From Dirofilaria immitis (Eukaryota; Nematoda; Chromadorea; Rhabditida; Onchocercidae): a stretch of DNA of 64,000 bases. The notes under the pieces are model-generated. The model did not search any database. It saw nothing but the letters and a program-made list of their open reading frames with translations, and was not told where the DNA came from. The stretch lies in assembly GCA_024305405.1 (NCBI GenBank), contig JAKNDB010000079.1:2052501-2116500 (forward strand), in the 5' to 3' direction. Positions 26,301 through 41,300 of the stretch are shown here, one piece after another. Position 1 is the stretch's first letter; every line of letters starts with the position of its first letter. The position numbers and the translations under genes were made by a program.

Positions 26301-29300
26301 AACGGAAATGGTAAAATTATTAAACAAAAGAATGGATGAATGAATGAAAACAAATTTCTAAAATTGTTCGATCTTCATCATCTTATTTTCTAAAATTTAA
26401 TTCAATTAGGTAATTTTTAGTGCCTAATTTTTTCCTTTTTACTTTAATTTCGCTTACAAAATGATACTAATAAATGCATGTATTATTTATTATTACAAAT
26501 ATTTCCAAAATTATCTGTAATAAATATTTTCCAAATATTTGATATGTTAGTAGAGAATGGATGGATATATTAGCATTTACTAATAATCATAACCAAATTA
26601 GATCATCTTAGAAATGATCTAATTTCGCCTAGTATGCCTATGGGTAATTGATATTTGTATTTGCAACATAATGATGTTTTAAGATGGATTGCTATTAAAA
26701 TATATTTAAATATGTCGATTAAATATGGATGTTGATAAAGTCGATTACTGTAGAACATCGTATCACATTACACACATTACGTACGGTGACAACAGTGATA
26801 ACAGTACATGTATGTATGCGGATAAAAAAATCTACAAGAACATCCTGAAACATGATACCATTTCTATGGCTGAGGATTTTGATATGTAATATGATGTGTC
26901 ACATCAAGTGAAATTTAATTATTTCTCTGCCAATTAATAGCAGAAAGAGTATGGTAAGCTGTTATTTTTGTAAAAACTTATTAAAAAAATTATTTCTTTT
27001 ACCAAATATAAGACTTAGTTTAATTATTAATTGTTTCATAAATTCTAGAAATGCTGAAATTACAGCTTTTTCACTTTCTAATCTCTGCTTCTAATATATT
27101 TTCAGAACTGATCGATTTCTATTCTCATAGCAGATAAGTGTATCATCATAGATACTTTTATTTTTACAGAATTTACTACTTTCAGCTATTTCAATTTGGA
27201 AATTATGTTTTTAGTCCTCTATAATATATTCACTAAATTTATTACTGTATCAGATTCTTTTATCTTTTCTGAAATCGACTTTTGATTTTAAAAAAATCAC
27301 CTTCAAATATTGATATTTGGCAACTTCAAACAAGCAGTTTTCAGCTGATTATAATCAAATATCATTTCATTTGACTAGAATATGTATCCAAAATTCTTAT
27401 TGCAATTTTCATTAAAGTAGGGTTAACATAAATCAAATTTATATACTTTTCATTATATTTCACTTTAAGAATATTGTTTCTTTTTTGGTTCTCAAGTAAA
27501 AAACAAAAGTAATTTTGACAAATCGAATCCAAGAATTTGCATACAATGGTCAATTTTTGGTGATACATATTTCTGAATTAGAATCTGAATCAAATTATCA
27601 GATGATTAAATGATGTAACAAAAATTAAGTGCTATTTAGCATATTTATTAAATTGTCATTGAACTGCAACGATTTTTCATTTTCAAATTTGAACGAATAA
27701 TCAGTAATTATTTCATTAATATTCTATTCTGTGTATGGATAGTAGTCGTTTCAATGATAGAAAAATAAAAATGCTTCAACTGAAGGTCAAAGGTGATTTG
27801 GCAATTACGTTTTGAATCAAACATTAGCAAAAGTTAAGGAATGGTTAAACTGAAGACAAGATGAAACGGATGAATGTTAATTTAATAATCTTATTAATTT
27901 ATAATTTAGAAAGATAGAATGAAGGGTATAATATCATGCTATAAAGAATGTTTATAGAAGATTAGATGGCAAATAAAGTAGAGGGACAAGTCAACTGTGA
28001 AGGTTATATTGATATTTTCAAATTTCCTACATTATTAGTTGAAGTTATCCATTTCCATTTGGCTTCATATCTTCAAAGAGAAATCTTCTAATATTGCTAA
28101 AAACATCATAAATTCTAACCTCATTTGAATCCATGCATATAATAATAAATATACATATCTTTAATTCGCTTAGATCTTAAGTAATGCCTTTCCTATTCAA
28201 TTAAAAATAAATTTCTTAAAGATAACATTATGAAAAGAAGTCATCAATGATAATTTTTTCTAAGATCTCTTATAACATATATGGAATATCAACAGGAAAA
28301 GGATTGTTATCAGTAATGATTACAATGTCTCTTATCGAACATCGAATGGAATGAGTATTATGTGGTCGTTGGAAGATAAATGAAAGTGTATTATAATAAT
28401 GTATCAATGAGAATGATATCAATTAAAACAAATAAAATAAATGCATTTTGTAATAATATCAAACAATAAAAGTACATTGATAAAAAGATTAGATTATTAT
28501 AATGAAATATTAAAAATATCATTACTTAATTCTTCAGAAACTAACTATATATATTATAGCAATGAAGTGTAATGAAACGGAAAAATCTTTGCACGATAAT
28601 TGAAAGAAAAAAAAATAACGGAATTAAAACTAAGTAAAAAGTAATGCCATTTGTGCAATATATATTGGTGCAAAATGCAAAAATAGAAATTCGATGTTCA
28701 ATACTTATTACATTTAATAAATATTTCGCTTTTAAATAATGATAGATGAAAAAAAAATAGAATTTGATTTCCTTGTTTAAATTTAAAATGCTTTTGTAAA
28801 CAAATTATGATATTTGAAATATCTAAACGAATACATACTATAGCTATAATTCAATAAGTTTTAGGAAGAAGTTGAAGATGTTTATGGTGAGGAAAATAAT
28901 AATGATTAGTTATCGAAAGTTGATAATGATTAATTGAGAGCGGCTACTGGTCTATTATTTTATGCAACTTTTCTCGATAGATATGATACATAATGAAAAT
29001 TGGATTATATACGAATGATAACCAATTCAGTAATTGAACGAAAATATTAAAAACTATTTAGTAGTTTGCTGCTACCACAATTTCTTGAGAGAGAAATCAC
29101 TACATCTAAGAAACATATTTAGCACATCTGTAATTACATTCGACAATCGATTATTCAAAACGAGCTGTGAAGTTTTACCTTATTTTCATCTGAGACCTTT
29201 CATTACCGATCAATACTTACTTCTTTAATTACTTCCATAATTTTCTACAAGAAAAATGCTTCCACAATTAGAAGGATTCAGAAAGTATTCCTCATCAGTC

Positions 29301-30376
29301 CTGAAATAATCCTGAGGAAAGATTTTTTTTTGTCAGTGCGACATCAGTAAATAAGCTTATTCCTTTACTGACGATATTTCTAAGTACAATCACAGCACTT
29401 AAAAAATGATGCAATCGAAACAAATTTTGTACTATACAACGATTGATGATATACGAAATAGATGACGGAAATATCGATGGATCATACTTATTTCAAATGA
29501 ATAGAAGAAAATTATTACAGGTGAAATTACTGATTAGACAATATCGGGAAGCAGCATTATTAAATGATAAATTATCTGTATAATGATAACAGAGATCATA
29601 AAGTAGTATAAATGATATAGAAAAAGTATTACGTATAAATTATACGTAATCGACGTATCTGGATTATTTGATGAATATGATGGAAATATTAATGATTTTA
29701 TTAGTGACTATAACAAATCGCATATATCTAAGTTATTGTTCTATACTTTAAATCTTTATCATAAATATGAAAAAAAAAAAAAAAAGAAAAAATAGGATTA
29801 CAATTAAAGAGCCTTGCATGTTATTATGGCCAAGAAAAAGAGGACTATTGAATATATGAGAAGATTAAGAAATTGATTAAGTTCATGAATTAACGTAAAA
29901 ATAGGCATGCAAAAAATAAAATGATATATCAATTCATCTGATAACGTGATATGGCATAAAAGATTTAATTTGATCGGCCAAGCAAATGATATGGATAATA
30001 TTGATAGTAATAATAAATAGAAGATAATGTTATTCTTAATTTATCCAATGCTAATTTCAAATAAAACAATAGAATCCCTCCTTCAGATAGCAATATCCAT
30101 TTCAGACATACGAGAGAGACATCATGCATCGATATGCATGCATGTAGTGTGTCTTTGTCTGCGTAGGCAGTAATATATAATGTCTGTCTGCGCGTCACGT
30201 TACACATTCCGTCTGGGAAAAAATTGAAGAGTAGCAAAAGAGGATAATGATAGATAGGATGTTTGCTATATGGGAGGTATAGTTTGAAAGTGCATGCCAT
30301 ATAATTATTTTATTAGGCATGGTTGATCATTCGTCGAGATCAGTATTAGCCAGATACGAGAATATATGATGATGAC

Positions 30377-30496
30377 CTGCTCTTCATCGATGCTAAAGTT
30401 GATGGCGTGCGGCTGCAAGTTCACTTCAGCTTCCATGTGCATCATATATTCGTTTGTGAGCTCTAAGCGAGAGCTACCATCGCCCCCTTCCCCTTC
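30377..30496 (-). other. isolated exon-like block (candidate)
   Basis: A 120-nt block with higher G+C and CpG than its surroundings. On the - strand it has a TTAG acceptor at its start and a CAG|GTCATC donor at its end, and gives 40 open codons in phase 0/0. The peptide includes SRLELTNEYMM, HMEAEVNLQPHAINFSIDEE. The + strand is also open (ATG at 30368 to a stop near 30502), so the strand is uncertain. No partner exon was found within several kb. It could be a distant 5' exon of the ataxin-1-like gene or part of an unseen gene. Confidence 0.3.
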
Positions 30497-30582
30497 CTAA
30501 CGCCTTTTTTCACTTCACGCATTTTGCACTAACTGCACCATCCTACAATATATTTTTATATGTACGCAATACTTATATCGCA

Positions 30583-30670
30583 TACACATACATACATACA
30601 CATACACACATACATATACACACACACAAACATACACACACAAACACACACACACATACACATACACACA
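30583..30670. repeat. interrupted (CA)n microsatellite
   Basis: CA dinucleotides broken by TA and AAA steps (catacatacacatacaca). The ORFs on the minus strand here are repeat-driven. Confidence 0.9.
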
Positions 30671-30865
30671 ATTAGTAGACAGATGCGAACAGACAGATGC
30701 AAACAATGTCTGTTAAAATACATACATGCATGCATGTAGATGTAAATGTGTGTGTATCTATTGATTGCTGATAAATAAATGTATCTCATAGTTCTATTGT
30801 GTTGTGGTGCAACTTTCTGCTTGCTTTGGCTGTGCCCTTTTTAGGACTCTTGCACTGATGATGGA

Positions 30866-30985
30866 CGCTAGATGGACGGACAGACGACGACGAATGGACG
30901 ATGATGGATGAACGGATGGATCAACAGATTGAATAATGAATGAATGGATAGATGGTTGGATAGATGGATGGATGGATATGAATGG
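30866..30985. repeat. (GGAT)n / (GACG)n tetranucleotide-rich tract
   Basis: Degenerate ATGG/GGAT/GACG tetramers, cleanest at 30957-30980 (ggatagatggatggatggat). Confidence 0.8.
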
Positions 30986-32521
30986 GATGGATCAAAAATT
31001 TCTGAGATTCTTTCATATTTTCAGAACTATCATGAATTCCCTCTAAAATTCGTAAAAAAAAAAATGAACTTTTTCCAACCTATCCTAATCTCTGCCATGT
31101 CAAAATCATAATATGCCTTTGTTAAGTTTGTAAATCTTAATTTGAGGTTTACTTTTTAATTCCGTTTTTTTTTTTTTTCATATTCTAAAAATTTTTCGTA
31201 TTTGTTACCGTCCTTCGTTATTATTATGATAAGATTGATCGTAAATCATTTAAAAATTTCAGGCTAAAATTACAAGAAACCTTTGTTGTTTGGATTCTAA
31301 TTCAAAACATCAGAAGTCAATCAGTTATTTTTTTCAACAACTATAATAGCAAAAAAAAAAAAAATACACAAAAAGAACTAGACAAGATGGAAAGAAAAAA
31401 AAAAGGATGTATGTGTAAATAGTAAAAGAAATGCAAAAGTAAACGAAAATGAGTGATGCAATTTTTAAAGAATTAAGAAGATCTTTTTAGGCTTGTATGA
31501 TGAGTTCTAAGATAGAATTTAAAGTATAATCTCTAATTATTTGGTAATCTTGCTCTTCTCGAAGATCTTTACCATATTTTTTAGTTAGCCCTTTTCCTAT
31601 TGCTTTTAAATATACGCCTGGGTATAAACCTTTTCGATATTAATCTTCTCTCCCAAAGTTTCCTTATACCGTAAGTATACTGATCGAATTAACATATCAG
31701 TCTGTGTTCCAGCGTCATTGATGTAATACTCCTTAGTGGTTTGATAGCCAATTAAATCGAATTGATAAGTTGGATGAAATCAAATTTAGCTATAAGGAAA
31801 AGCGTAAACGAATAAGCGTGACCTCATCAATCAATTCATCGTGACCTCATTGATCAATCGAAGTATTATTATTTTTTTAAAAAGGAAAAAAAATAAATGG
31901 AAAAATGCGAAAACAATTAGTTGTGTGATAGATATATTAGAAGAAAGGAAATACAAAAAAGCTTTGCAATTTTTGCTATAGATCTCATGTTTTGAAACCC
32001 TGCAAATAAAAGGTTTCTCTCATTGCAATTTCTGAAGATTAAAGTCAATTCCTTTTAACAGTCCTTATCGAACCAGTTCCTTTCGCAATCAATTTTTTAC
32101 CAAGAAAAAAATCAGAAGTCTGTTTTAAGAACAACCATGCTATCTATGAATGATGAATGAAACGTGTTTCATATAAAATCATTTATCAAAATATCAAAAT
32201 GATTATTTTATATTCAAAAAAAAACAATAAAAAATAATGGAATTATTACAATATGATTTTATATGAAAAAAGAATGAGTATCATTCTTTTCTTCAAATTC
32301 AAAAATTATCAGATAAGAGATTATCATCCTAGTGAGGACTTATTCATTTAATAAATAAATTTCATATAAGTACATACCAAAAATGATCAAAATTATCTCT
32401 TCATTTTGCATTATTTCATCTTTTTCTACTCTTCTTTCATTTTTTTTTTTAACAATGAGAAAAGAGAAAATTTCTGTAATTCAATATAGGAAACCTAAAT
32501 GACAACAAAATGGGCTGTAAA

Positions 32522-32756
32522 ATAGTTCAGATAGATAACAGTAAAATAACAATAAGATAAGCTGTGAAATACTTCAGATGTATAACGGTAAAATAACAAT
32601 AAGCTACAAAATACTTCAGATGGATAACAGTAAAATAACAATAAGCTACAAAATACTTCAGATGGATAACAGTAAAATAACAATAAGATAAGCTGTGAAA
32701 TACTTCAGATGTATAACGGTAAAATAACAATAAGCCACAAAATACTTCAGATGGAT
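32522..32756. repeat. 42-bp tandem repeat, about 5.5 copies
   Basis: The unit contains 'acttcagatggataacagta' and 'aaataacaataagc'. The anchor acttcag occurs at 32571, 32613, 32655, 32702 and 32744, so most units are 42 bases, and one is 47 because of a longer spacer. As 42 is divisible by 3, one minus-strand frame stays open as a repetitive peptide, which I regard as spurious. Confidence 0.9.
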
Positions 32757-33588
32757 GACAGTATAATTCCCAGATTTTTACATAAATATGGGGAATGATT
32801 AAATTTGCATTGTCAGCTTCATGCTTTAACCATTTACTAATATTTTATTGTTTCGTTTATTATCCAGGCTTCTAAAATTAAAGATATTAGCATGATCAAG
32901 AACTATATGTATAAGAAAGCAGTAAGGGAATTCTTCTACATTCGAAATTACTCGAGAGTGGAAATCATATAGCAACTCTTTTTTCTTCATTCGAAAATAG
33001 AAAATTGACATCAGTGATGAGGAATGCATCATTTGATTAAAAATAATAATGCTATTCGAGAATTCACTTAAAATATTTGAAATTTAAGATATCTTAAGAG
33101 TTTTAAATATCTAGGAAATTGCTAGATTCTAATCTACTATCAAATTTACAGACAGCTATTAGTCTTTGTTAAATGCTAGTAATTGCTGAAAAAAAAACAC
33201 TTTAATGATAATATTACAGATTGCTATAGAGTTTAAATTGAATGATAAGTTTATCAATTTTAACTTTATTATCATAACTTATATTTTCAGAGAAGTAGGT
33301 GGATAATTAAGCATATAATTTTCATTTTTACGGCTATATCAATTTGATGCGTGAAGAATTAAACAACAACTTCTTTGATTTCTTTTGGCACAATTTTAGA
33401 AAATTTTCTTTTTAACTTAAAAATTGAAAAATTAATAAATTTTTCAAAAATAATTTACAAATAATAAAACTGAAAAAATAACGGAAAAATACTATAATAG
33501 TATAACCATAAATAATATTTTGTACAGTAAAAATAGCATAAAAATTTTTTCATTCATAAAAATCAAATCCATATCATATCAAACATCT

Positions 33589-33747
33589 GAGATATCTTTT
33601 TGTAAAGTAGAAGTAATATGATATTACTTCTAATATCATAGAAATATAAGAGTTCGGATAAGAACTAATCATATTTAACATCACATAAATGAGATATCTT
33701 CTTATAAAGTAGAAGTTATATCATAGAAATTTCGGATAAGAACTAAG
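33589..33747. repeat. imperfect local duplication; first copy carries a 23-nt palindrome
   Basis: Two related blocks (33589-33669 and 33691-33747) share gagatatctt, taaagtagaag, atatcatagaaat and ttcggataagaactaa. Copy 1 alone contains a perfect palindrome at 33609-33631 (agaagtaatat, central g, then its complement). Copy 2 lacks the second half. Confidence 0.7.
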
Positions 33748-35343
33748 AAATTAACTGAACAAAAATTTTAGCAATATAATCTGTGGAAAATTGAATTCTG
33801 ATCATGCAGTGCAAATATTTCAGATTTGATATTCAAGAAATTAGTAGATTGAACTAAATAATCATATTGATATGCATATGTGTAAACTAATTTAGCATCC
33901 ATTTATAATATCATAAATCATAAGTTATTTAGGATAGGTTGGAAGAGTTAATTGGGATCAAAATGAATGATATTTCAGTATTTTGAATATTTGTCTTCCG
34001 GAAAGATTGTCATTTTATTAGTCGAATTAATTTTTATTAGTCCAATGAAAATATTGAATTATTTGTTAAATTGTTAAGTTGAAGATAAGTAAATTTATCA
34101 GTTGTGCAATATTTAACTATTATTGACCTATTTCTGCCATTTTCCAAGCAATTTATAAGAAAAAAAAGGAACATGAATACTCCGGAAGAATGTAAAATAA
34201 AATGAAATTAATTGAAGATATTTCATTAGTAACATTCTTCGGAAAAAATTGTGAATTAAAATTGAAATTAGTTGAATCGATTTGCTGTAATATTTAATTA
34301 GCCATTAACCATTAGGCATTAAAGAAGAAGTATTAAGGGATGAAATTATTGAAATCGTGGAATTAATTGATCGGATTATTCAAAAATTAATTCAAAGGAT
34401 CTAAAAACTAGACTACTGCATTTAATTATCGCCAAAATTCGGCATGACGACAAAGATTATCATCCATCGTATAGCAACAACATTTTAGCAGATCCATTTT
34501 TAAACATCTCAATGACATGAAATATGGAAACGAGCGACCTCATGAAATAATTTTAAAAATTGAAAATTGATTTAAATCATTTTTTATTTCCGTTAAAGCA
34601 AATAATAAGTCCCACTGCTGTACGTTTGCTATAATTGTTGTATAAAATATGCGTAAGTAAGTGCTCATACGTTGTCGCAAGGCGAACTACTTATGATTTG
34701 TAAATAAATATAACCTTTCATATTACGAAACCTTGTTGTCAGTCATTCATCTATAACACAGATATATGTTAATAACACTTAGAAAGAAAAGCTTCTTTAT
34801 TTTGTTTTCATTTTTTTAATCTCATCCATTTGGTACATATCATCAATATTCCATCTGAACGTATAACAAAAAAGAAAAACATCCCGCATTAATTGAGAAC
34901 TAATCATTTTATAGGCAAAATACCAAGTATTGATACTTTCGAAATCATAAATCTCAGTAAAATGAATAGATGGATTAGAGCAAGCTGTCATTTTACATAG
35001 AAATAAAAGGACTATGATTTAAACAAAATATACTTATATACTTTGTCCATATTTATTACTAATTCTATGTACTTTCCAAATACTATGGACATAATTTTAG
35101 TCTGTCTTGTGAAGATATTCTTCATTCGACATTACTTAATTCATATAAAATAACAAATTTGATACAAATAAAAATTTGCATAATACGTTTATCATAAAAA
35201 TGTTCACACAGAAAAAGCTCTATCGAAAGGGTTTACTTTCTTTATGCGATATTTGTAATAGTTTGTCCCTAAATAAATTCTCCAGGTGACTTCCTTCTTT
35301 TTGAAATCTTCTTTTTAAATGAATAATCCGCCTCGTCATACAT

Positions 35344-38300
35344 TTAATGATGATGTGTTTTTGGTCTCAATAGAATTTTGCTAGCAGTATGAGGACGTTT
35401 CCTGTAACTTTTTGTCGATATTTGAAAAACCAATAAATAAATTCGAGAATACTATTACAAACAACTAACCTTTTCAGACCTTCGAAATTAAACGTCTTCC
35501 ATTTTTGAACCTAAAATTCAGCATAATTTTATTTGCAAAAATTGAACTCGACGACCCAAAGCGAAATGCCGCTCAAGTTAATGCTTCAGTCAAATTAAAA
35601 AATACTACTAATTAATGAAGTATTTAATTTATGCGTTGGCAATGGTCACTAGTAATGACTCTGATTCAAAAATATCCCTGAATTGAATTAAGTAAAGGAG
35701 GAAAAGCCATTATTCACTAAAAATGTATGATCAGAAAACTTACTGGATTCATACTCTGCAGCCGTACTGGAGATCCTGATCTGAAATGAAGTGTGGAAAT
35801 ATCACTTCCTTAGGATTAAAAAAATCATAAGATATACAATAGTTATAGGCTATGATCTCTCTATCCGCAAAGCTTTTCGGCTAGAACATACAAAATTATA
35901 TTAAAATGATTCCTAGTTTCGCTTTTACTTTTTTACAAAATTCTTTTGTCGAATAATTATTCTGCCACACTAAATGAATTTGCTTATCACAATAAATCTT
36001 AATGCGCTTTTAAAAAATATTCATAAACACTAACTTTTGTTCAGAAAAGAATGTAATCTCTGGGAAAAATTCTTCATTGAGCATATTTAAATCGATAGTG
36101 GAAAATATAGCACAATTATGAAAATCCCCGTTATCTCTGCAAACTCTAGAATGGAAAGAAAAACAAGATATTTCAAATTTTTGGTTCAAATCTTTTAACA
36201 GTAAATCATGGAGTCTAAAATGGGCTTTTAATTTTAAATCAGAAATGCTAATTTATCAAAGTTTGAATTAGCAATTTCTGTTTAAAAGCATGAGTACCGA
36301 CAGTTAAAAATAAATGATTTTTCTGAATTTAAAGAGATTTAGTAAATGTGAAAACGTGAAAAAATTAAATATTAAGATTCAAAATTCATTTCATTATTTT
36401 ATCACTGATAAGCTAATGAAAAGAAGATTTAAAAGAATCAATAACTCACGAACTCAACAAGTCCTTTACATGATAATTTGTTATTTGGCTATCAACTTGT
36501 TGTACGGTAGTCACATTTTCAGGCCATTCATAAGCTTCCAAGTCTTCTGGTACTGCTAAAGCGATAAATTTTTCATTTTTGACAGATTTAGAAGATTTTA
36601 TAATAGTTAAAACCTCTTGAAGTTAAGCGACCTATTTGACAAATCCTCGTAGTATAGTAATATTGATTAAATTATAACGAACTGCTACGAGCAATTGATG
36701 GGAAACATAAAAACATCAAAACTAACCCTCCACATGTTCATGAGTCAAGACATCTAGCGCTCTTTGCAAACTCAACAGTGTATCTTTTGAACAATCCAAT
36801 TCTGCTAATTGATTTTTCAGCCGCACTAAAGGATGTTGTTCGGAATCAGCAGAAGATTTTAAAGTAAGCACCATAAATTTAACTGAATCCTGGAAGATAT
36901 AAAAAAACTTAAGGTAGCATTATGAATCTTCTACAATGATTTTATAATGAAGAACATACATTTAGAAAGAAATTGTAATTTTTATTGATGAAAATCGCAA
37001 TGACCGATTTTTAGTCATTTTTTTCTAGTTAATTTAGGTTTGTCTACGAGCACTGACATATTATAACAACATATTTGAAACAATAACAAAAAAACATATT
37101 CTACCATCATTGGACCTGGAATCTTCAGATCCAACTATTTCACTTACTTTCTTTAAAATATTTTCAAAAAGATCGACAAGTTGAGTTGCCATTTCAAAAG
37201 CACTTTATTAGTCGGGTCTCCTGTCAAAAACGATCCATAAAATGTAACAGAGCGCCTTCATTACTGATCATAGCATTGCTAATCTATATAAAAACTTTTT
37301 GTAAATCTTAAAAATAATAAAACGAAGAATTTTCTAATCATTTAAAAAAAATCACAGAGATCTTAGGCGACCAATTTTATTTAATGCTATTCGCCAATTG
37401 ATTTTTATCTGAAATCTATAAACTTAAAAAACATTCTATAAAAAAGGTCATTATAATCATTTTTCCTACGTTTGAAAAGAAGTCTAATGATTCGAATAAT
37501 CGCTTACTAATTAGCATTCCGATCACTGATACTATCTAGTATCAAAAACAAGAGAATTAGAAAATTAAAAAATCTCACTACAGCACGACCAAATCCTGAG
37601 GAACGTCCCATTTTGCAAATGCTTTCCATTGCGAACATCGCCGTTTCTATATTATGTTGTACGTTTCCAAAATGTTCCACAAGACTGTCACATATTCTGA
37701 TATAAACATCACGAGACAAACAATCGATTTTTCCATCAATGTCATTGTCAGTAACGCAAAGATTACGAAAAATTTTCTAAAAGGTATTAAAAAGTAATAA
37801 GCAGCATAAAAAATGTAGAAAAACAATTTTCTTTTGAAAAAAATTGTTCGCATGGCATAAAGTAAAAGTATATGAAGTATCAATAACGACAAAAATTAAA
37901 CAGAAGTTATAATTAACCAGCTAAATATACTAGTCATCTTTGGCTATGGTAAACAGAAATTACAGAGATGTTAACAATAACGAATATTTCCAAACTTACA
38001 ATGACATATGTTTGAAACAAGACGTGAGGTGAAGTTTTTGGACTGGCTAATTTGAAGAACTTCAGCAATATGGGAATGTAAGATTTGCGTTGGGAAATTA
38101 TGGTAACCATGGAATTTCTAAGCACGAATTCTTCAGAGCATGTAGCTAAGAATCCATAAAACGAAGCCGTAACACGATCAACGGCATTGCCAAATCGAAC
38201 ATCTGATTCTTCCTCGACAATATTATCCTCGAAAGCATCAATAACAGCCGCATATGCCGAAGACGTTAGCATCCGTAGACTTTGTTTCATAAGAATACTA

Positions 38301-41300
38301 TAATAAAAAATTAATTGATTTTATGTAACTAACTGAAATCAGCGGGAAGAGACATTCAAGATAATAAAATGCTATCTAAATGATAAGCAAAATAGAACAA
38401 ATTAATGGATTTCGAACAAGAAATGTATTTTAAAGACTTAATGCGCAATACAACTGAAGAGGATAAGGGCAAATCATATAATTTAGTAAGCAAAAAAATT
38501 TTTAAAGAAAAACTAAGATAAATCTAAATCTACAATTTATTCCTTCAGTTGTACAAAAAATAAGCATCTTTAGTGATAATTAATTTAAAAAAATTTCTTA
38601 AAGATTAAAAATTAATAAGTGTAACAATTTATTTAACAGCAGTTATGTTTAATAGAAATTTACTCACTCAGTTAAGCGCAGTGCATTGCTCTTGGAACAA
38701 TATGCCAAACGTTTAAACAAATCAAATAATCGTTGTTTCAATCGTTGCGAGGCTGAGATACTCAGCTGGAAAAATAACAAAATAACAACCAAACATAGCG
38801 TATCTGAACCAAATAAGCAAAAGAGCTAAGTTCCAGAAACAAAAGGATATTCCAAATTTGAATAAAAAGACAATTATTTCCTATTGTATATCAAATATGA
38901 TATTATTATTTCATTAAATTAAAAAAGTTTTCACATAAAAATTTTATAAATTTGATATATCTAAATAATAACCATAACCGCAAACTGCAGATGTTTCCCA
39001 TTCTCTAAAATACGATCGCTCCATAATTTTTCCATTGAAGTTATCTCCTGCATATCAATGCTAACGCCAACAACGTTTGCCAATAAAATCGATGGAAGCG
39101 GAAATAAATGTAGCAAAATATCCAATGTAGCGAAGAAATTTGAGGGTTTTTCAAATCCAGAATTCAAAAAAGTTCCAAAAATGACTGTTGACTAGTTTTA
39201 CGTGATCTCTGTCGATCAGGTAAGGTTGGAATAATAAATAATGCAAATGAATTTATAATGATTTCTCTGACTGTACCATCGCTAGATACTTCATCCATGC
39301 AACATAGTGTATATGTCATCAACAATGTATCCACGATAAGCTTATCAGGATTTTGATTGATAACTTGCATGGATGACAATAATTTATATATTATGCTTGT
39401 TGCCGAACGAGCAAACTGACAATAAATGTATGAATCACCGGTAAGTGCAGTACATCGATAACGTACTCGTTTGCTCTGTTGAATATTTGCTATCTGTAAA
39501 TCGAGAAAATTTCTTTCATATTTAAATAATTTTTTAGAGAATTCCAAAACTCCGATGATCTTTGAATGTTAAATAAACAGTATTACTTGAAAACTTACAT
39601 CTAATACATTTATAATTTTCTCTAATCCATCATTCTCATAGAATTTTGCGTAATAATCAAAATGAATTTCATCGGATGAAACATCAAAAACATAGTGTCT
39701 TTTGGCTCATCTAAGATCGCATCAATTAAACGTAGTATAGTTACCAATGCAAGCGGTGGATCACCTTCCATATATTTCTCACTATGATAAATTAGTCTAA
39801 AATAATAATGAATACATTAATATTTTTGAGAACAAAAGTCTACTGGAGTTTAGATTTCCATAAGCTTTTAGGTTGACATGAAACAAATGAAGCACCTTAT
39901 GCTATTTGTAAATAGTAAATTTTCTATAAATTTGAAAATTTGAAAAAGCATAATACAAGAAAAAATATCAGAGAAGTACTCGTTTTTAGCACAAAATGAG
40001 CAAAACTTATGGTAACATGATGACCGAAAAACATTCGTGTAGTACTTTGCATGCAACACGCAGCACGCAGTAATTGACCAATTAATACTGATACTCAATT
40101 TCTAATTTCAGTTCCTGGATAAACCAACTTTACATGAATTTTGAAGATTTCAAACCTTGTCGTGAGGAAATTTAACGTATTCATATCCTTCCCAAGCGCC
40201 AGTTCCTCTCGAAATGGTTCCAACCACTGTTTCAATGAAGTCGCAGCTGAGATGAGATTACAATCGATTAATTTATTAATTTCCGGACCATGCCTTTTCC
40301 AGAATGTTCCACTAGACTGGTGTCGTGCTAATGTAAACAAGATTTCACATAAATATCCATAAGTAGCAGTTTGCCTGAAGCGTGTTTTGATGTCATCATC
40401 GGTGTGACCTTCGGGTAACCCTGATTTTTGACCATCATACATGTGTAATACATGCTTTAGATTATCCCCAAATGATAATGCGGAAATCAACGCAAGACGT
40501 CCTTCCTCTGCTAATAACATGTGCAACATACTTTGTAGAACAGTTACGCGCTCAGGGGCATCGATCAGAGAAATACATCTGAAATTATTGAAGTGAGGAG
40601 CATTTTTTAGATTGAGTTTAAACAGAAACGAATTTCAACTCATAAAAATCAAATTCTGAAAACAACCCATGGGTAAAGAAACATTTAAGTATTTAAATTG
40701 AATTTAATTTAAATCAAAGATAAATTCAAATGAGGAACAATTGAAACTTACTTTTCATTGGCAGCAGTGAGCTGATCAATTAATACTATTGCTCGTAATG
40801 CATAAGGCAATAGTGACGTTTCTTTGTTGTCTTCCTCAAAAATAAATTTTTTCTTCACTCAATAAATTTTACAAAGTAGATGTATAAATATTATGATGAA
40901 ATACAGATAACTCTGCCCTTTGTAAAAATTTTTATAAAACAGCGATGCGAGATTTCCTATGATTCTAATAAACCAAAATTGAAAAAATATTAATTTTTAA
41001 AAATTTTGATTTAAAAACATGTCTTAAAAAATCTAAAAGTCTAGAAAGCCAGCAATGTAAATATAAAGTGTTTTTCTGAAGACACGCTATCCGTTGAGTA
41101 CGAGTAAGTTATTTTGACAGTTCATGACTAACTTCAAACTTTACCTTTACAATTCATGACTACAAAAACTAGCGCAAAAAGAATAATTTTTTAAACTAAT
41201 AGAATCGTAGAAAAAGAAAAATAAAAATTACCGAAATGCGTTGTAATAAGTGTCCAACTAATGATATTATTTCTGTGGTCATATGTGAAAGAAAAATCGT

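Larger units (their letters stand above)
19686..35343. other. gene-poor interval, about 15.7 kb
   Basis: No multi-exon gene could be assembled on either strand. The interval is very A+T rich and carries the repeats listed separately, a pre-miRNA-like hairpin at 23271-23353 and an exon-like block at 30377-30496. A short + strand ORF at 20397-20489 (30 codons, starting MAGRNIEIKFRGDKFR) has a good start context but no recognisable next exon. The interval could be a long 5' intron of the ataxin-1-like gene, a regulatory region, or the home of noncoding RNAs; the sequence alone cannot separate these. Confidence 0.5.

Noticed and set aside
32495..32730. Repetitive ORFs (FYCYPSEVFCSLL type) on the minus strand
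   Set aside because: The 42-bp repeat unit is a multiple of three, so the frame stays open by chance.
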